64,000 bases of DNA from Catenovulum sp. 2E275 (lineage in GTDB: Bacteria > Pseudomonadota > Gammaproteobacteria > Enterobacterales > Alteromonadaceae), in NCBI RefSeq assembly GCF_025515275.1, contig NZ_JAOPFU010000001.1, positions 235,961 through 299,960 on the forward strand, given 5' to 3'. Positions 16,558-25,869 of the stretch are shown here, piece by piece. Both the position numbers and the translations under genes were made by a program. The notes below the pieces were generated by a model. That model ran no database searches. It saw only the letters and a program-made list of their open reading frames with translations, and was not told where the DNA came from. How positions within the stretch are numbered: the stretch's first letter is position 1; each line of letters begins with the position of its first letter.

Positions 16558-18684
16558 TTAAGAATTTGGATAAATTAAACGCCATTGGTAGGCTTTAATG
16601 TCCAGTTTATTGGCTAGTTTATTACCAGTTTGCGCATCAACTGAGCCTGCCGGTAAGTTAATTTCACCGCCTTTACCGTCCATATTTAATACAACCCAAA
16701 GCGCTTTACCATTTTTGTCGGTTCGTGGCGCAACAATTGTGCCTTGCGAGACTTGATAGTGCTGCTTAACACCAGCCTCGGCAGCATAATGATTAATTAG
16801 CTTATCAACCATTGCCTGGCCTTTGTCACCATGCGGCATAGCGCCTAAAATCACAATTTTCCCTTTGCCGATGGCGCGTTCAGTAATAAATGCGTTGCCC
16901 GCTGCAACACCATCATTAATTGAGCCAATCACTTTAGTGCCCGGTTTGGCTTGCATGGCTGCACACCAACCGCTTAGCTCAGAAGTTAAACCAAGTGCAG
17001 TTCCGGTAGAGCCAGTTTTAGTCAGTGGCACAACAAATTTAGTATCAACCCCTGCCATTTTATCGAGCAGTCCTAAACCGGCATCGGTTGGCACTGTATG
17101 CTCTTTGCCTCTGGTGCCCGTTACCGGACCTGCTATCCAAATACCACCATTATTGACAAATTTCATTACGCGGTTAGCAAACTCTTCACTCACGTATTGC
17201 ATAGCTGGGGTAAATAATAACTTTAATCCGCCTAGTTCAGCACCTTCAAACCGAACGTCTCTGTGATAACCTAAGCTGGTAATGTTAGCTTGCCACATTT
17301 CAACAATGCCGCGATAACGACTTGGAAAACCTTCACGTTTATCCAAGTTTTCAGTTTCAAACATGGCACGAGCGTGATCTGAATAAGTGACTGCAATTTC
17401 TGGTACATCCAGCGTACTATTAACCAAAAACGGCTCAAGTTTAGTGCGCGACTCTCCCACTTTAATCACTTCGCTATAACCAATGCTTGGCTCATTCCAT
17501 GCGCTTTTAACTGCACTGTGTGGTAATTCTGCACCAGTTCTTTGCTGACGCCATAACCAATAACAAAATGCTTCACCCCCTAGCGCATAAACCAATGAGG
17601 CTTCGGCTTGTAAAAATCCCGGTGGATGTGGTGGTTGATGGTTACCTAACCAGCCGTTATGCGACACACTGGTTTCCATTAACCAAAATGGACGGCCGGG
17701 AATTGCCGCGCGATACATATCAGAACGAAAGACTAAAGAGCCCCATTGTTCAAAGTTTGGATATGCGTCGTAAGAAGCAAAATCTTGCGCTCGCATTGAA
17801 CGCTCGTGATGAATATTAAACGCCGGATTATCATTGTGAGTAATAGGTAAACTTGAATATTCACGAATAACATTGCTCTGATCCAGCATAAAATCGGCAA
17901 CACTTTCACGGCAAAACATTTTATAAGCTGTGATTAACGAGGCATTATGTAAAAATGGCGTTTTAACTGAAGCCGGAACTTGCTCAAACGAGTGATAATA
18001 TTGGCTCCAAATATGTGTGCCCCATTCTTTGTTCAGTTTATCAATCGTGCCAAATTTATTTTTTAACCATTTGTGCCAATTAACAATTGCTGCGTCACTA
18101 TAATCTTCAGCGACATGCGCTTTCATCTCGTTATCTAACTGCCAACCAATTAAAGCCGGATGATCGCCTAACTCTTTTGCCATCGCTCGAATAATATTAA
18201 AACACGCTTTACGCACAGTCGGGTGCTCGTAACTGGCATGTTGACGCGCACCATGACTTAAAATGTCACCATCTTCATTTTTATGTAAGCGTTCAGGATG
18301 ATTATGAGTTAACCAAATTGGAGGCGTTGCAGTTGGCGTACATAAAACCACATCGATACCGGCTTTATGCATTTTATCCATCACCATTTTAAATAAGCTA
18401 AGATCAATTTTACCTTCTTCGGTTTCCATTGTAGACCAAGCGAATTCCGCCATACGTGCTACATTAATACCGATTTTTTTCATTTCAGCGATATCATCGT
18501 CGATACCTTCAAGTGGCCAAAGCTCAGGATAATATGCAACCCCGTGATAAAGCTTTTTCATTTTATAATCTTTGTTCCGGTTTGGCATTGAACTGGCCGA
18601 TAAAGCTAAACCTGAATTTAAGGCAACACCCACACCTAAACCCACGCCAGCCATTTTGAACATATCGCGACGACTTATATTCAT
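16558..18684 (-). CDS. GH42 beta-galactosidase with Tat signal
   Basis: A 708-residue enzyme. The N-terminus has a twin-arginine motif (SRRDMFK) and hydrophobic segment, so it is exported folded to the periplasm. The GH42 TIM barrel (about 42-420) has the acid/base Glu186 in WQLDNEM and the nucleophile Glu337 in LMETSVSHNGW. The trimerisation/glutamine-amidotransferase-like domain (about 430-640) and a C-terminal beta domain follow. GH42 enzymes release galactose from beta-1,4-galactan oligomers. Context with rhaM and pectin genes fits rhamnogalacturonan side-chain degradation. A good sigma-70 promoter lies about 160-185 bp upstream. Confidence 0.9.
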   Translation of the reverse strand: MNISRRDMFKMAGVGLGVGVALNSGLALSASSMPNRNKDYKMKKLYHGVAYYPELWPLEGIDDDIAEMKKIGINVARMAEFAWSTMETEEGKIDLSLFKMVMDKMHKAGIDVVLCTPTATPPIWLTHNHPERLHKNEDGDILSHGARQHASYEHPTVRKACFNIIRAMAKELGDHPALIGWQLDNEMKAHVAEDYSDAAIVNWHKWLKNKFGTIDKLNKEWGTHIWSQYYHSFEQVPASVKTPFLHNASLITAYKMFCRESVADFMLDQSNVIREYSSLPITHNDNPAFNIHHERSMRAQDFASYDAYPNFEQWGSLVFRSDMYRAAIPGRPFWLMETSVSHNGWLGNHQPPHPPGFLQAEASLVYALGGEAFCYWLWRQQRTGAELPHSAVKSAWNEPSIGYSEVIKVGESRTKLEPFLVNSTLDVPEIAVTYSDHARAMFETENLDKREGFPSRYRGIVEMWQANITSLGYHRDVRFEGAELGGLKLLFTPAMQYVSEEFANRVMKFVNNGGIWIAGPVTGTRGKEHTVPTDAGLGLLDKMAGVDTKFVVPLTKTGSTGTALGLTSELSGWCAAMQAKPGTKVIGSINDGVAAGNAFITERAIGKGKIVILGAMPHGDKGQAMVDKLINHYAAEAGVKQHYQVSQGTIVAPRTDKNGKALWVVLNMDGKGGEINLPAGSVDAQTGNKLANKLDIKAYQWRLIYPNS

Positions 18685-18840
18685 TATAATTTCCTATTTA
18701 ATACTTATTATTACTTAAATTTTTTTCTTAGACTGTTCAGCTGCTTAACACTTGCGTGTTTTATAATCTAAATAAAAAATATAAGTTACTTGAGCTCATT
18801 TTTAACAAGCGAGCATCATAAAGTTATAATAATTTAAAAA

Positions 18841-18869
18841 ATAATAAACGTGGTATTACACAAAGTCAA
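18841..18869 (-). promoter_or_regulatory. Sigma-70 promoter for the GH42-rhaM operon
   Basis: TTGACT (18864-18869) and TATTAT (18841-18846) on the minus strand with an exact 17-base spacer. The rest of the 325-bp gap shows only this and the terminator at 18966. Confidence 0.6.
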
Positions 18870-18965
18870 CACAAACCGAGCATTATCAATCAACAACAAT
18901 CAGAACAATTACAATTAAGCGTGATAAATAAAACAGCAAGCAGAGATAATAGATAGGATGAGGAA

Positions 18966-18994
18966 AAGCGGCGATAAAATAAATAGCCGCTTAG
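18966..18994 (-). terminator. Hairpin after the dhuI-like gene
   Basis: AAGCGGC and GCCGCTT pair around an AT-rich loop, 16 bp past the stop of the gene ending at 19010; a TTTTC stretch follows on the minus strand. Confidence 0.55.
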
Positions 18995-19009
18995 ATTAAT
19001 AGCAGTATA

Positions 19010-19642
19010 TTAAAGACGAGACTTAACAAATTCAGCTATTTTTTCATCTTTACAGTTTTCAAAGAAACAAGCCTGAAAACGCTCACCGCCAATAGCTTGT
19101 TTAATCAACTCAGGATCAAGCGACTCCATCGCTTCAAGATAATCTTTAGAAACAGCTGCTTTTACTTTAGATAAAATACCTGCATTTTCTACTTGCGATG
19201 CTTTACGCTCAGGCGGGTAACCCTGCCCTTTTACGCCCGTAAATGCTTTTTCAAAAATATAGCGGATATTTAATTCTGCGCCCCAACCAAACCCTTTGGC
19301 AAAAGGTAAAGCCAATGCATTACCATTGTTGATTTGTGCAAATAAATAAGCATCCGAAGGGTCGATACAATAACCACAAGTCACGCCAGGATAAGCGTTT
19401 AACGACATTAATGCGCCCTGTCCGGTACCACAACCAGACACAACAAAATCTACAGCGCCAGAATTTAATAATAAGCTCGAAATTATACCTAGGTGAATGT
19501 AAGTTAAACGATGATCATTATCGCCATTCATACCAACATTAAATACACTATGGCCTTGTTCAGCAGCAACACTTTCTAACTGTTCTAAAATTATCGGGTT
19601 TTTACCCGCTTGGCTAAACTCGTTCATTAATGCAATTTTCAT
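19010..19642 (-). CDS. dhuI: DhuI-like 4-deoxy-L-threo-5-hexosulose-uronate isomerase (RpiB/LacAB fold)
   Basis: A 210-residue RpiB/LacA/LacB-fold protein. The active-site loop SGCGTGQG (69-76) carries Cys71. The sequence is longer than RpiB and closely follows the streptococcal DhuI pattern: TYIHLGIISSLLLNSGAVDF, DPSDAYLFAQINNGNALALP and FAKGFGWGAELN. DhuI converts the unsaturated uronate product of polysaccharide lyases into 3-deoxy-D-glycero-2,5-hexodiulosonate, the job done by KduI in classical pectin degraders. In a pectin-lyase-rich replicon this fits well. A GGAGAG ribosome site precedes the ATG. A sugar-phosphate isomerase role is the alternative. Confidence 0.7.
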   Translation of the reverse strand: MKIALMNEFSQAGKNPIILEQLESVAAEQGHSVFNVGMNGDNDHRLTYIHLGIISSLLLNSGAVDFVVSGCGTGQGALMSLNAYPGVTCGYCIDPSDAYLFAQINNGNALALPFAKGFGWGAELNIRYIFEKAFTGVKGQGYPPERKASQVENAGILSKVKAAVSKDYLEAMESLDPELIKQAIGGERFQACFFENCKDEKIAEFVKSRL

Positions 19643-19819
19643 ATTCTCTCCAATTTATAAAATAGGCGTCACACCAAAAAGTAATCAACAATAACCAAAA
19701 TCAATCAAACCATCAAGTTAACTTTACAGTATTTTAGCTTAGTTCATTGCCCTTCAATTCTTCACCTCGTTAAAAACATTTAGTTAGAACTAAGTTCGTA
19801 CATTAAACTTCAACAGACG

Positions 19820-21358
19820 CTAACTTTGTTTATTTATGTAATCTTTAAATTCCTCAAACGGCATTGCTTTAGCATATCGCCAGCCTTGCCCATATTTTAC
19901 ACCAGCTGTCTTTAATATATCTTCCTGAGCTTTTGTTTCTATACCTTCTGCAACACATGTATAATTAAACTTCTCAACAAGAGACATTATATTTGGAATC
20001 ATTGATGCTTTTAGTCCTTGAGTTTCAATATCTTGTACAAAGCTCCTATCTATTTTTAATTGATGAAAATCGAGCGTGCTTAAATTTTTTAAATTTGAAT
20101 ATCCAGTGCCAAAATCATCTATAGACATTATAAAACCAGCTTGTACCAATTGTTGCAGATATAAATGAGCTGAATTTGAGTCTAAATATTCATTTTCAGT
20201 AATTTCCAGACAAACTTTAAAATTTAATTCATTTATTTTTATTGAGTCTATTAATTTCGTGATTTTTCCAGTTTCTATATCGCTTGGGAAAATATTGAAA
20301 GATAATTTAAAGTTTTCAGGTATATTTTGAAACAGTTGGAAATCATGAATTACTTTTCGGAACATATACTCTGTAAATTCCCAAGTAATATTTTTATCTT
20401 GTAGAGTTTTAATAAACTCATCTGGATACAGCCAGCCATAATGATCTTTAAATCGAGTTAAAACCTCACAGCCAACTATATTTCCAGAATTTAATTCGAC
20501 TATTGGTTGATATTGGAAGATAAAATTATTGTTTTTTATTCCATTTACTGTCCTATATTCAACTTTTCTTTTAGACATAAAATAGTAATTAAGCCCCAAT
20601 GAAACAATAATTCCTATTAGCGTAATTAGAACAACACTAAATAATATGAATATCTTATTTTCACTAATGTATTTCTCCCAAGGCATAATAATAGCAGTGC
20701 AGTAATTCTTAATGCTATCGCTACATGTCATAAAATGTTCTAACTCAGTAATTTGACCTTGCTTTATTGTGTTATAAACACCAATATTCCCTGCTAGATG
20801 AAAATATGATTTGTCTTTTATATATACTAATTCCCAGTCTTCACCTGAAATAGCAGATTCATCAAATATGTTTGCAGCTAATACAACATTATAATTTTTT
20901 TTTCTAACTAATACGGCTTGTATATATTTACTATCAAATAGCTGTAGTTTTAGATGTTGGACATATCGAACAGATGTACCATCAGATAACTTGAAATCAG
21001 GATCAAAATCTAATAGCGGCTCTTTTAAATATCCAGCACCAGTAGTACAAACTAAATAGTTCCCTTCAAAGAACCCAATATCTTTTATATATCTAGCATC
21101 AAATAGTGCTCTTCTCATGTTTAATAAAATACTATCATTACAGATTTTATCGTCAGATGCATTTAATAATGTAAGTACAAGCTCCCTCTCTTTCGAAACA
21201 TCATCAACTTTAGCTATTATCTTATTAGCTTTAATCTCCAACTGTTCTTGTAGATTCTTTACTGAGATAATAAAAATAAAAACCAAACACAAAAAAGAAG
21301 CACAACAACCGATCAACATAGAATAAATCGAATATTTTTTATCGCTTTGAAATCCCAT
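19820..21358 (-). CDS. CSS-motif/EAL cyclic-di-GMP phosphodiesterase
   Basis: A 512-residue inner-membrane protein. It has an N-terminal helix (about 13-33), a periplasmic sensor region with paired cysteines (CSS-motif type, about 35-230, with CNDS and later MTCSDS..YC), a second helix (about 235-258) and a cytoplasmic EAL domain (about 270-510). The EAL signature reads EVLTRF with the catalytic Glu kept. LEITEN, SIDDFGTGYSNL, LKIDRSF and VAEGIET are all present, so it should hydrolyse c-di-GMP. Redox control through periplasmic disulfides is known for this family. It is a single gene. Confidence 0.88.
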   Translation of the reverse strand: MGFQSDKKYSIYSMLIGCCASFLCLVFIFIISVKNLQEQLEIKANKIIAKVDDVSKERELVLTLLNASDDKICNDSILLNMRRALFDARYIKDIGFFEGNYLVCTTGAGYLKEPLLDFDPDFKLSDGTSVRYVQHLKLQLFDSKYIQAVLVRKKNYNVVLAANIFDESAISGEDWELVYIKDKSYFHLAGNIGVYNTIKQGQITELEHFMTCSDSIKNYCTAIIMPWEKYISENKIFILFSVVLITLIGIIVSLGLNYYFMSKRKVEYRTVNGIKNNNFIFQYQPIVELNSGNIVGCEVLTRFKDHYGWLYPDEFIKTLQDKNITWEFTEYMFRKVIHDFQLFQNIPENFKLSFNIFPSDIETGKITKLIDSIKINELNFKVCLEITENEYLDSNSAHLYLQQLVQAGFIMSIDDFGTGYSNLKNLSTLDFHQLKIDRSFVQDIETQGLKASMIPNIMSLVEKFNYTCVAEGIETKAQEDILKTAGVKYGQGWRYAKAMPFEEFKDYINKQS

Positions 21359-21441
21359 TTCTCTACCTTTAAGTTTGCTATTATAAAAATAATTATATAC
21401 CTATGATAGTTCATTAGCCGGTAGCCAATACATTGTAAATG

Positions 21442-21660
21442 GCTTAACACTCAGTATAACCTCTGAACTGTTAATCAGCTTAACACTCAGTATAGCCGCC
21501 TCTGAACTGTTAACCAGCTTAACACTCTATATAGCCTCTGAACTGTTAACCAGCTTAACACTCTATATAGCTTCTGAACTGTTAACCAGCTTAACACTCA
21601 GTATAGCCTTTGAACTGTTAATCAGCTTAACACTCTATATAGCCTTTGAACTGTTAACCA
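21442..21660 (+). repeat. Six tandem 36-bp repeats upstream of parA (candidate centromere)
   Basis: Six contiguous units begin GCTTAACACT and end CTGTTAAYCA. The total is 219 bp, which is six times 36 plus a 3-bp GCC insertion in unit 2. Units vary at only a few positions. Each junction forms GTTAAYCAGCTTAAC, a 5-bp inverted repeat. Placement 172 bp before parA, with no gene inside, suits a partition site or ParA/ParB operator. Confidence 0.75.
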
Positions 21661-21832
21661 ACTTAATGATCAACCTAGTGTAAAGCCGTTTAACACCTAA
21701 AAATATAAACGTAAAACTAGTTAACAGCTATACATTTATATAAAAGCAAAAATGAAGGTAATTATGTAAAAAAACTCATTGATTATATAAAAAAACAATT
21801 TAAACTTATAAAAAATATAAATGGAGGGTCAA

Positions 21833-22585
21833 ATGGCATTTATAATTAGTATTTCATCAACTAAAGGCGGCGTAGGTAAATCAACTACCGCAGAAAACTT
21901 AGCAGCTGAAGGCGCTCGTAGAGGCTATAAAGTTTTAATTTATGATATGGATAGACAAGGTACTTCAACAAAATTTGGAGTCCGTCGTAATGAACTTATC
22001 GAACAAATGATTAATGATGGTCAACCACCCATCCCGGAAATCACACAAATCACAAGAAATCCGGGTGAAGAAGATGTACGTAGAACGATTAATACCTTAT
22101 CGAACTCGTTTGATATTATCATTATTGATAACAAAGCAGACTCAGATGCAGACTTTCAAAGAACGGCTGTTATCTCGGATATTATCTTAACTCCCCTTTC
22201 GGTATCACATAAAGATATAGAACAAATTCCACGGATCGTAAAAATAATTCAAACCGCTGAAGAAACGATGAAATTAAGTGATCCAGATTTTACTGGCTTA
22301 GATCACAGATTAGTCATGAGCCGTTTGAAAAAAGTATCGAAAAAAAGAAATAATGAAGTTATCTCATTTTTAAAAGAAGGCTACAGTGAATATGTTTCCT
22401 TATCTTCTGTGATTATTTATGAGACAACCAGTTATGTTGAAACGGAAGAAGGCGCAACTGTAATCGACAAAAAAGCAAAAGGTGCAGCCTCTTTCCAAAT
22501 GTTATTTGATGAATGTATTGGTAAAAGAAAACCCGCAATGGTTAGAAACTGCTTTGCTAATACTGAGCAGGAGATCGCACAATGA
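21833..22585 (+). CDS. parA: ParA-family partition ATPase
   Basis: A 250-residue deviant-Walker ATPase. The KGGVGKST loop (about 11-18) has the signature second Lys. The next motif reads DMDRQGTST, where most ParA proteins have DxDPQG. A later DIIIIDNKAD stands for Walker B. There is no N-terminal HTH, so it is a small ParA in form but is paired with a ParB of usual size. GGAGG stands 6 bases before the ATG at 21833, so I use it instead of the ATG at 21821. The stop overlaps the parB start (ATGA). With parB and the repeats upstream it should segregate this replicon. Confidence 0.88.
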   Translation: MAFIISISSTKGGVGKSTTAENLAAEGARRGYKVLIYDMDRQGTSTKFGVRRNELIEQMINDGQPPIPEITQITRNPGEEDVRRTINTLSNSFDIIIIDNKADSDADFQRTAVISDIILTPLSVSHKDIEQIPRIVKIIQTAEETMKLSDPDFTGLDHRLVMSRLKKVSKKRNNEVISFLKEGYSEYVSLSSVIIYETTSYVETEEGATVIDKKAKGAASFQMLFDECIGKRKPAMVRNCFANTEQEIAQ

Positions 22586-23616
22586 TCAAAAAACGCAATG
22601 CTGCAATGGCAAATTTAATGAAAGAAGATCTAAATATGCTAAGTGGTTTAGGCAATAAATCTAAATCATCTGCGGTAGATTTAGAAATGGATACATTTGA
22701 TCCAACAGAGATCCTGCCTAAAAAAGCAAATATAGCACCAGTTAATCAACCAGCTAAAAAAGTAATGGCTGATGTTGGTTCATTTTATATGTTGCCATCT
22801 GGTAAACGCACAAAATGTAAATTAATTTTAATTGATGAACCAGCAAGCCAAACTCAAGTGTGGCATGGCAACCCAAGATTTAATGAAGATCCACCGGTTG
22901 AAGATATCATTGAATCAATCGAATCAAATGGCACTAACGCTGAGCCAGTAAAAGTAAAACTTAATCACTCAGGTATTTACGAAGTCATTACAGGTTCGCG
23001 CCGTCGTAAAGCAACTATTGCAGCCAAAAAACCGTTAACCGCATTATTACTTGAAGAAATCAGTGATGATGACGCAAAAATGTTAGCCGTTATTGAAAAC
23101 GAAGGCCGTTTAGATCCAAATCCATTTACGATAGCAGCCAGTTATTTAGCTTTATTAGCAGGAGATAATCCGGTTTTTGATAGTGTAACAACACTGGCAA
23201 AACGCTTAGGTAAATCCAGAACTTGGGCGAGCCAAGTTTTATCTATTAATGATTTACCAGAAATTATTGAAACGTCTTTATCTGAAAATGAAAAATATAA
23301 ATTATCGATTAGACGAGTCGTGGAGCTAGCAACTCTATGGCGTAGAATCATTAAGGAAAACCTAACAGCTAAAGCTGAAAGTGAGTTAACAAAATTAGCT
23401 AAAATAGATTTAAAAAATTCAGCAGAGTGTTTTAAAAATTTATTAGAAGTTAAAAATAAGCCTAAATCTTTCAGTGTTAAAACAGAAAAAGATATTTCAG
23501 ATAAAGCGAGCTTGATAAAAACGCCTGATGGTTTTGCAATCATGATTAAAGTTAACTCTGACAATGAATCAGACTTGTTAAGCAGTTTAAATGAAACCAT
23601 TGAAAAATTATCATAA
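22582..23616 (+). CDS. parB: ParB-family partition protein
   Basis: A 344-residue protein. The N-terminal extension (about 1-85) is followed by the ParB CTP-binding domain with IIESIESNGTNAEPV, then ITGSRRRKA at the GERRxRA position, and ENEGRLDPNPF. A KorB-like HTH (about 190-225, LAKRLGKSRTWASQVLSI) follows, and a C-terminal dimer domain. ATGA overlap with parA indicates translational coupling. It should load on parS sites in or near the 36-bp repeats or the palindrome at 23701. Confidence 0.88.
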   Translation: MIKKRNAAMANLMKEDLNMLSGLGNKSKSSAVDLEMDTFDPTEILPKKANIAPVNQPAKKVMADVGSFYMLPSGKRTKCKLILIDEPASQTQVWHGNPRFNEDPPVEDIIESIESNGTNAEPVKVKLNHSGIYEVITGSRRRKATIAAKKPLTALLLEEISDDDAKMLAVIENEGRLDPNPFTIAASYLALLAGDNPVFDSVTTLAKRLGKSRTWASQVLSINDLPEIIETSLSENEKYKLSIRRVVELATLWRRIIKENLTAKAESELTKLAKIDLKNSAECFKNLLEVKNKPKSFSVKTEKDISDKASLIKTPDGFAIMIKVNSDNESDLLSSLNETIEKLS

Positions 23617-23620
23617 AACA

Positions 23621-23651
23621 CCAAAAATTAGCTAAAAAATTAAATTTTTGG
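23621..23651 (+). terminator. Hairpin after parB
   Basis: CCAAAAATT (23621-23629) pairs with AATTTTTGG (23643-23651), just past the stop codon. Confidence 0.5.
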
Positions 23652-23700
23652 CGCTTTTAATAATTTAAATTTTACTGAATAAAGTATAAACAAAATAATA

Positions 23701-23734
23701 AAAATGGTTTTATCACATGCGATAAAACCATTTT
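23701..23734. promoter_or_regulatory. 34-bp near-perfect palindrome after parB (parS-like site or terminator)
   Basis: Sixteen of seventeen base pairs match: 14-bp arms 23701-23714 and 23721-23734 around ACATGC. It could act as a bidirectional terminator, since it ends in TTTT, or as a ParB/Rep binding palindrome. Confidence 0.55.
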
Positions 23735-25326
23735 CCTACCAAAATATTCAATTATTAATAAATCACTCCAATATAAAAACTTGGGTCAACAAATCTTTAA
23801 ACCAGCAGGGCATTTATTAAATTAATAGCTGCCGGAATCATGCCGAAAATTTTAGTAGTGGTGATGCAGAGCTTTTATCTATCGAATGTTGGATGGGATA
23901 TTTAACAACAAATAGAAATTGCGCCTATATTTATCCGTACCTGCTCGTCAGCAGCCATATTCCCTTTAAGCAGCCTTAATAACCATAAAGAGTAGCAAAC
24001 CGGCCAGAGATTTAGATTTATGACCAGCAAACAGAAATTCATAAATGATGGATTCAGTAGACAAGTAAATAAGAGCGTAGATCAGTATTAGGTACTAATC
24101 TCTAAAAAGAAATAAATAGTACCTAATAAGTACCGTGATATAAGTATTAATAATCAATAACTTATAAGACCATTGTTTTGAATTGTACTTTGTCACCATA
24201 CAAAAAATAAAACTAAACGCTTTTTTAGTACCTAAATAATCACATGGGATTCAAGATTACTACCTAACTAGACCCGCGATGAAAAATAACAGTTAAAAAT
24301 AGTACCTGATACCGATCTTAACTCAGTTGAGAGACCAGAAAATACTACCTAAAACTGATCTATAGGTATTTATTAGTACCTTTTAAGCTACGTCAGTATT
24401 GTTCGAAAAAAATCTGCAAGCTATTTTACTACCTTATTAGCTACGTAGAATAAGTTCAGCCTGTATTTTTATAGTACCTAATAGCGATCTTGTGTGTTCT
24501 GGCGCTATCAATTAGGTACTAATCAAACATTTAGCTTACGTACTGTATGTTTAGTACCTAATTAGCCACTTAAAACTTTACAATATAAAAATCAATAAGT
24601 TAAAAATTATTAATTACTCGTAGCCTTTATTTTTTACTACTTAATACTGATCTTAGTTCAACACTAGACAGTGAAATTTACAAGCATAACAGCAGCTTAA
24701 ATAATAAGTCTCATTTAAAAGCATAAACCTGTGATTACTACCTAACTAATACCGTCATATTGAGATATTTAATCATCTATCGCAGTATTCCCACTAAAGA
24801 AAAAAACAAATATCAAATAAAACAGTACGTTAGGTAATGGTTATTTATACAACTCGAATAATAAAAACAGGAAAGCGGGTAGGTAGGGTAATAAAGAATG
24901 AACGCATAAACAAAAACTCTTTTAGTACCTAGTTGATACCGTCTAATCAAATATCGAGCAGAACGCCTATAAAATAGTACCTAATAATGATTCTAATAGC
25001 TTGATTACTACCTTATTTGCTCCGTCAGCAGTAAATAACTAGATAATACTACCTAATTAGGCACTTACAGCCTCAAGCAAATTCAAAAGAATAAAAATAT
25101 AAATTAAAACGAGTTTAGTACCTAAATAGGCACGTGCGAAAATCAGCAAATAGGATACGAAAAATCATTTAATATCATAAGGTTAAAAAAAACAGGGGGA
25201 ATTCTGTAAAATATAGGCGAATAAACAGCTTGTGAATAGAGCAAATGAGATAGTACCTAAATCTGATCATAATCGATCAATTTAATGATCTAATGATACC
25301 TAATAAAGATCCGGCAAAACAAAAAT

Positions 25327-25335
25327 TGTGGATAA
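25327..25335 (-). promoter_or_regulatory. DnaA box
   Basis: A perfect TTATCCACA on the minus strand, inside the iteron field. Confidence 0.75.
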
Positions 25336-25391
25336 GTTAACGAAAAAAGTCAATTATTAGTACCTAAATAGCCCACTTAGCAAGGATGAAA

Positions 25392-25400
25392 TGTGGATAA
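25392..25400 (-). promoter_or_regulatory. DnaA box
   Basis: A second perfect TTATCCACA on the minus strand, 65 bp from the first and in the same orientation, next to an AT-rich stretch that could be the unwinding element. Confidence 0.75.
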
Positions 25401-25869
25401 GCCTTTATAGAATAGGAAAAAAATAAAATTAATACTACTTTAAACTGATCTCAAATAGTACCTTTTAAGCTTGATATTACTACTATAAAAATGAATCAAT
25501 ACTACTTAATAAAGATCTCAAAATTAGGTAAGCTACTGAAAATAATATAAAATTTTATAATCCCCATATTACCTAATACCTTTAAAGATCCCTAAAAAAA
25601 CCTAAACCTATATTTAGATGCTAAAAAACGGAAATCAATATTAGGTACTAAAGTGCCAAATCAGCATTTTGCAAACACATAAATTCTACAAATTTAATAA
25701 AAATGCTACACAAAACAAAATATAGGTACCATAAACAGAGCAAAAAAAGGGCAGTATATTAAAAGATCAGTATTAGGTACTAAATGGATCACTAAAAAGC
25801 ATTAAAGCAGAGTGGAAATAAATTTCAAAAGTATTAATCTGCAACAAGTCAAAAACTGGAGAATGACTT

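Larger units (their letters stand above)
24077..25790. repeat. Iteron array (about 28 copies, core AGTACCTAAT)
   Basis: By eye, cores lie near 24.09(-), 24.12, 24.23, 24.26, 24.30, 24.35, 24.38, 24.43, 24.48, 24.51(-), 24.55, 24.64, 24.74, 24.83(-), 24.93, 24.98, 25.01, 25.05, 25.12, 25.25, 25.30, 25.36, 25.44, 25.46, 25.50, 25.57, 25.64(-) and 25.77(-) kb. All others are on the plus strand. The left half is WAGTACCTAAT or WACTACCTAAT. The right half falls into two classes: one ends in a Dam site (such as ACTGATCT, AAAGATCC), the other in a CGT end (such as TAGCTACGT, AAGTACCGT). About 11 are GATC-type and about eight CGT-type. Confidence 0.85.
23735..25869. other. Replication origin region of the secondary replicon
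   Basis: A 2.1-kb AT-rich stretch without a supportable gene, between parB and rep. It contains about 28 iterons (24.08-25.79 kb) and two perfect DnaA boxes. The first 340 bp has no iterons; a 50-codon open stretch there has no start codon and no recognisable product. The combination of parAB, iterons, DnaA boxes and an initiator gene is the standard layout of an iteron replicon. Confidence 0.8.

Noticed and set aside
21442..21660. 36-bp repeats could be a CRISPR array
   Set aside because: The units are directly contiguous without unique spacers and there are no cas genes nearby; they fit a partition site.
23800..23970. About 50 open codons after parB
   Set aside because: There is no start codon or ribosome site and the translation matches no family I recognise.
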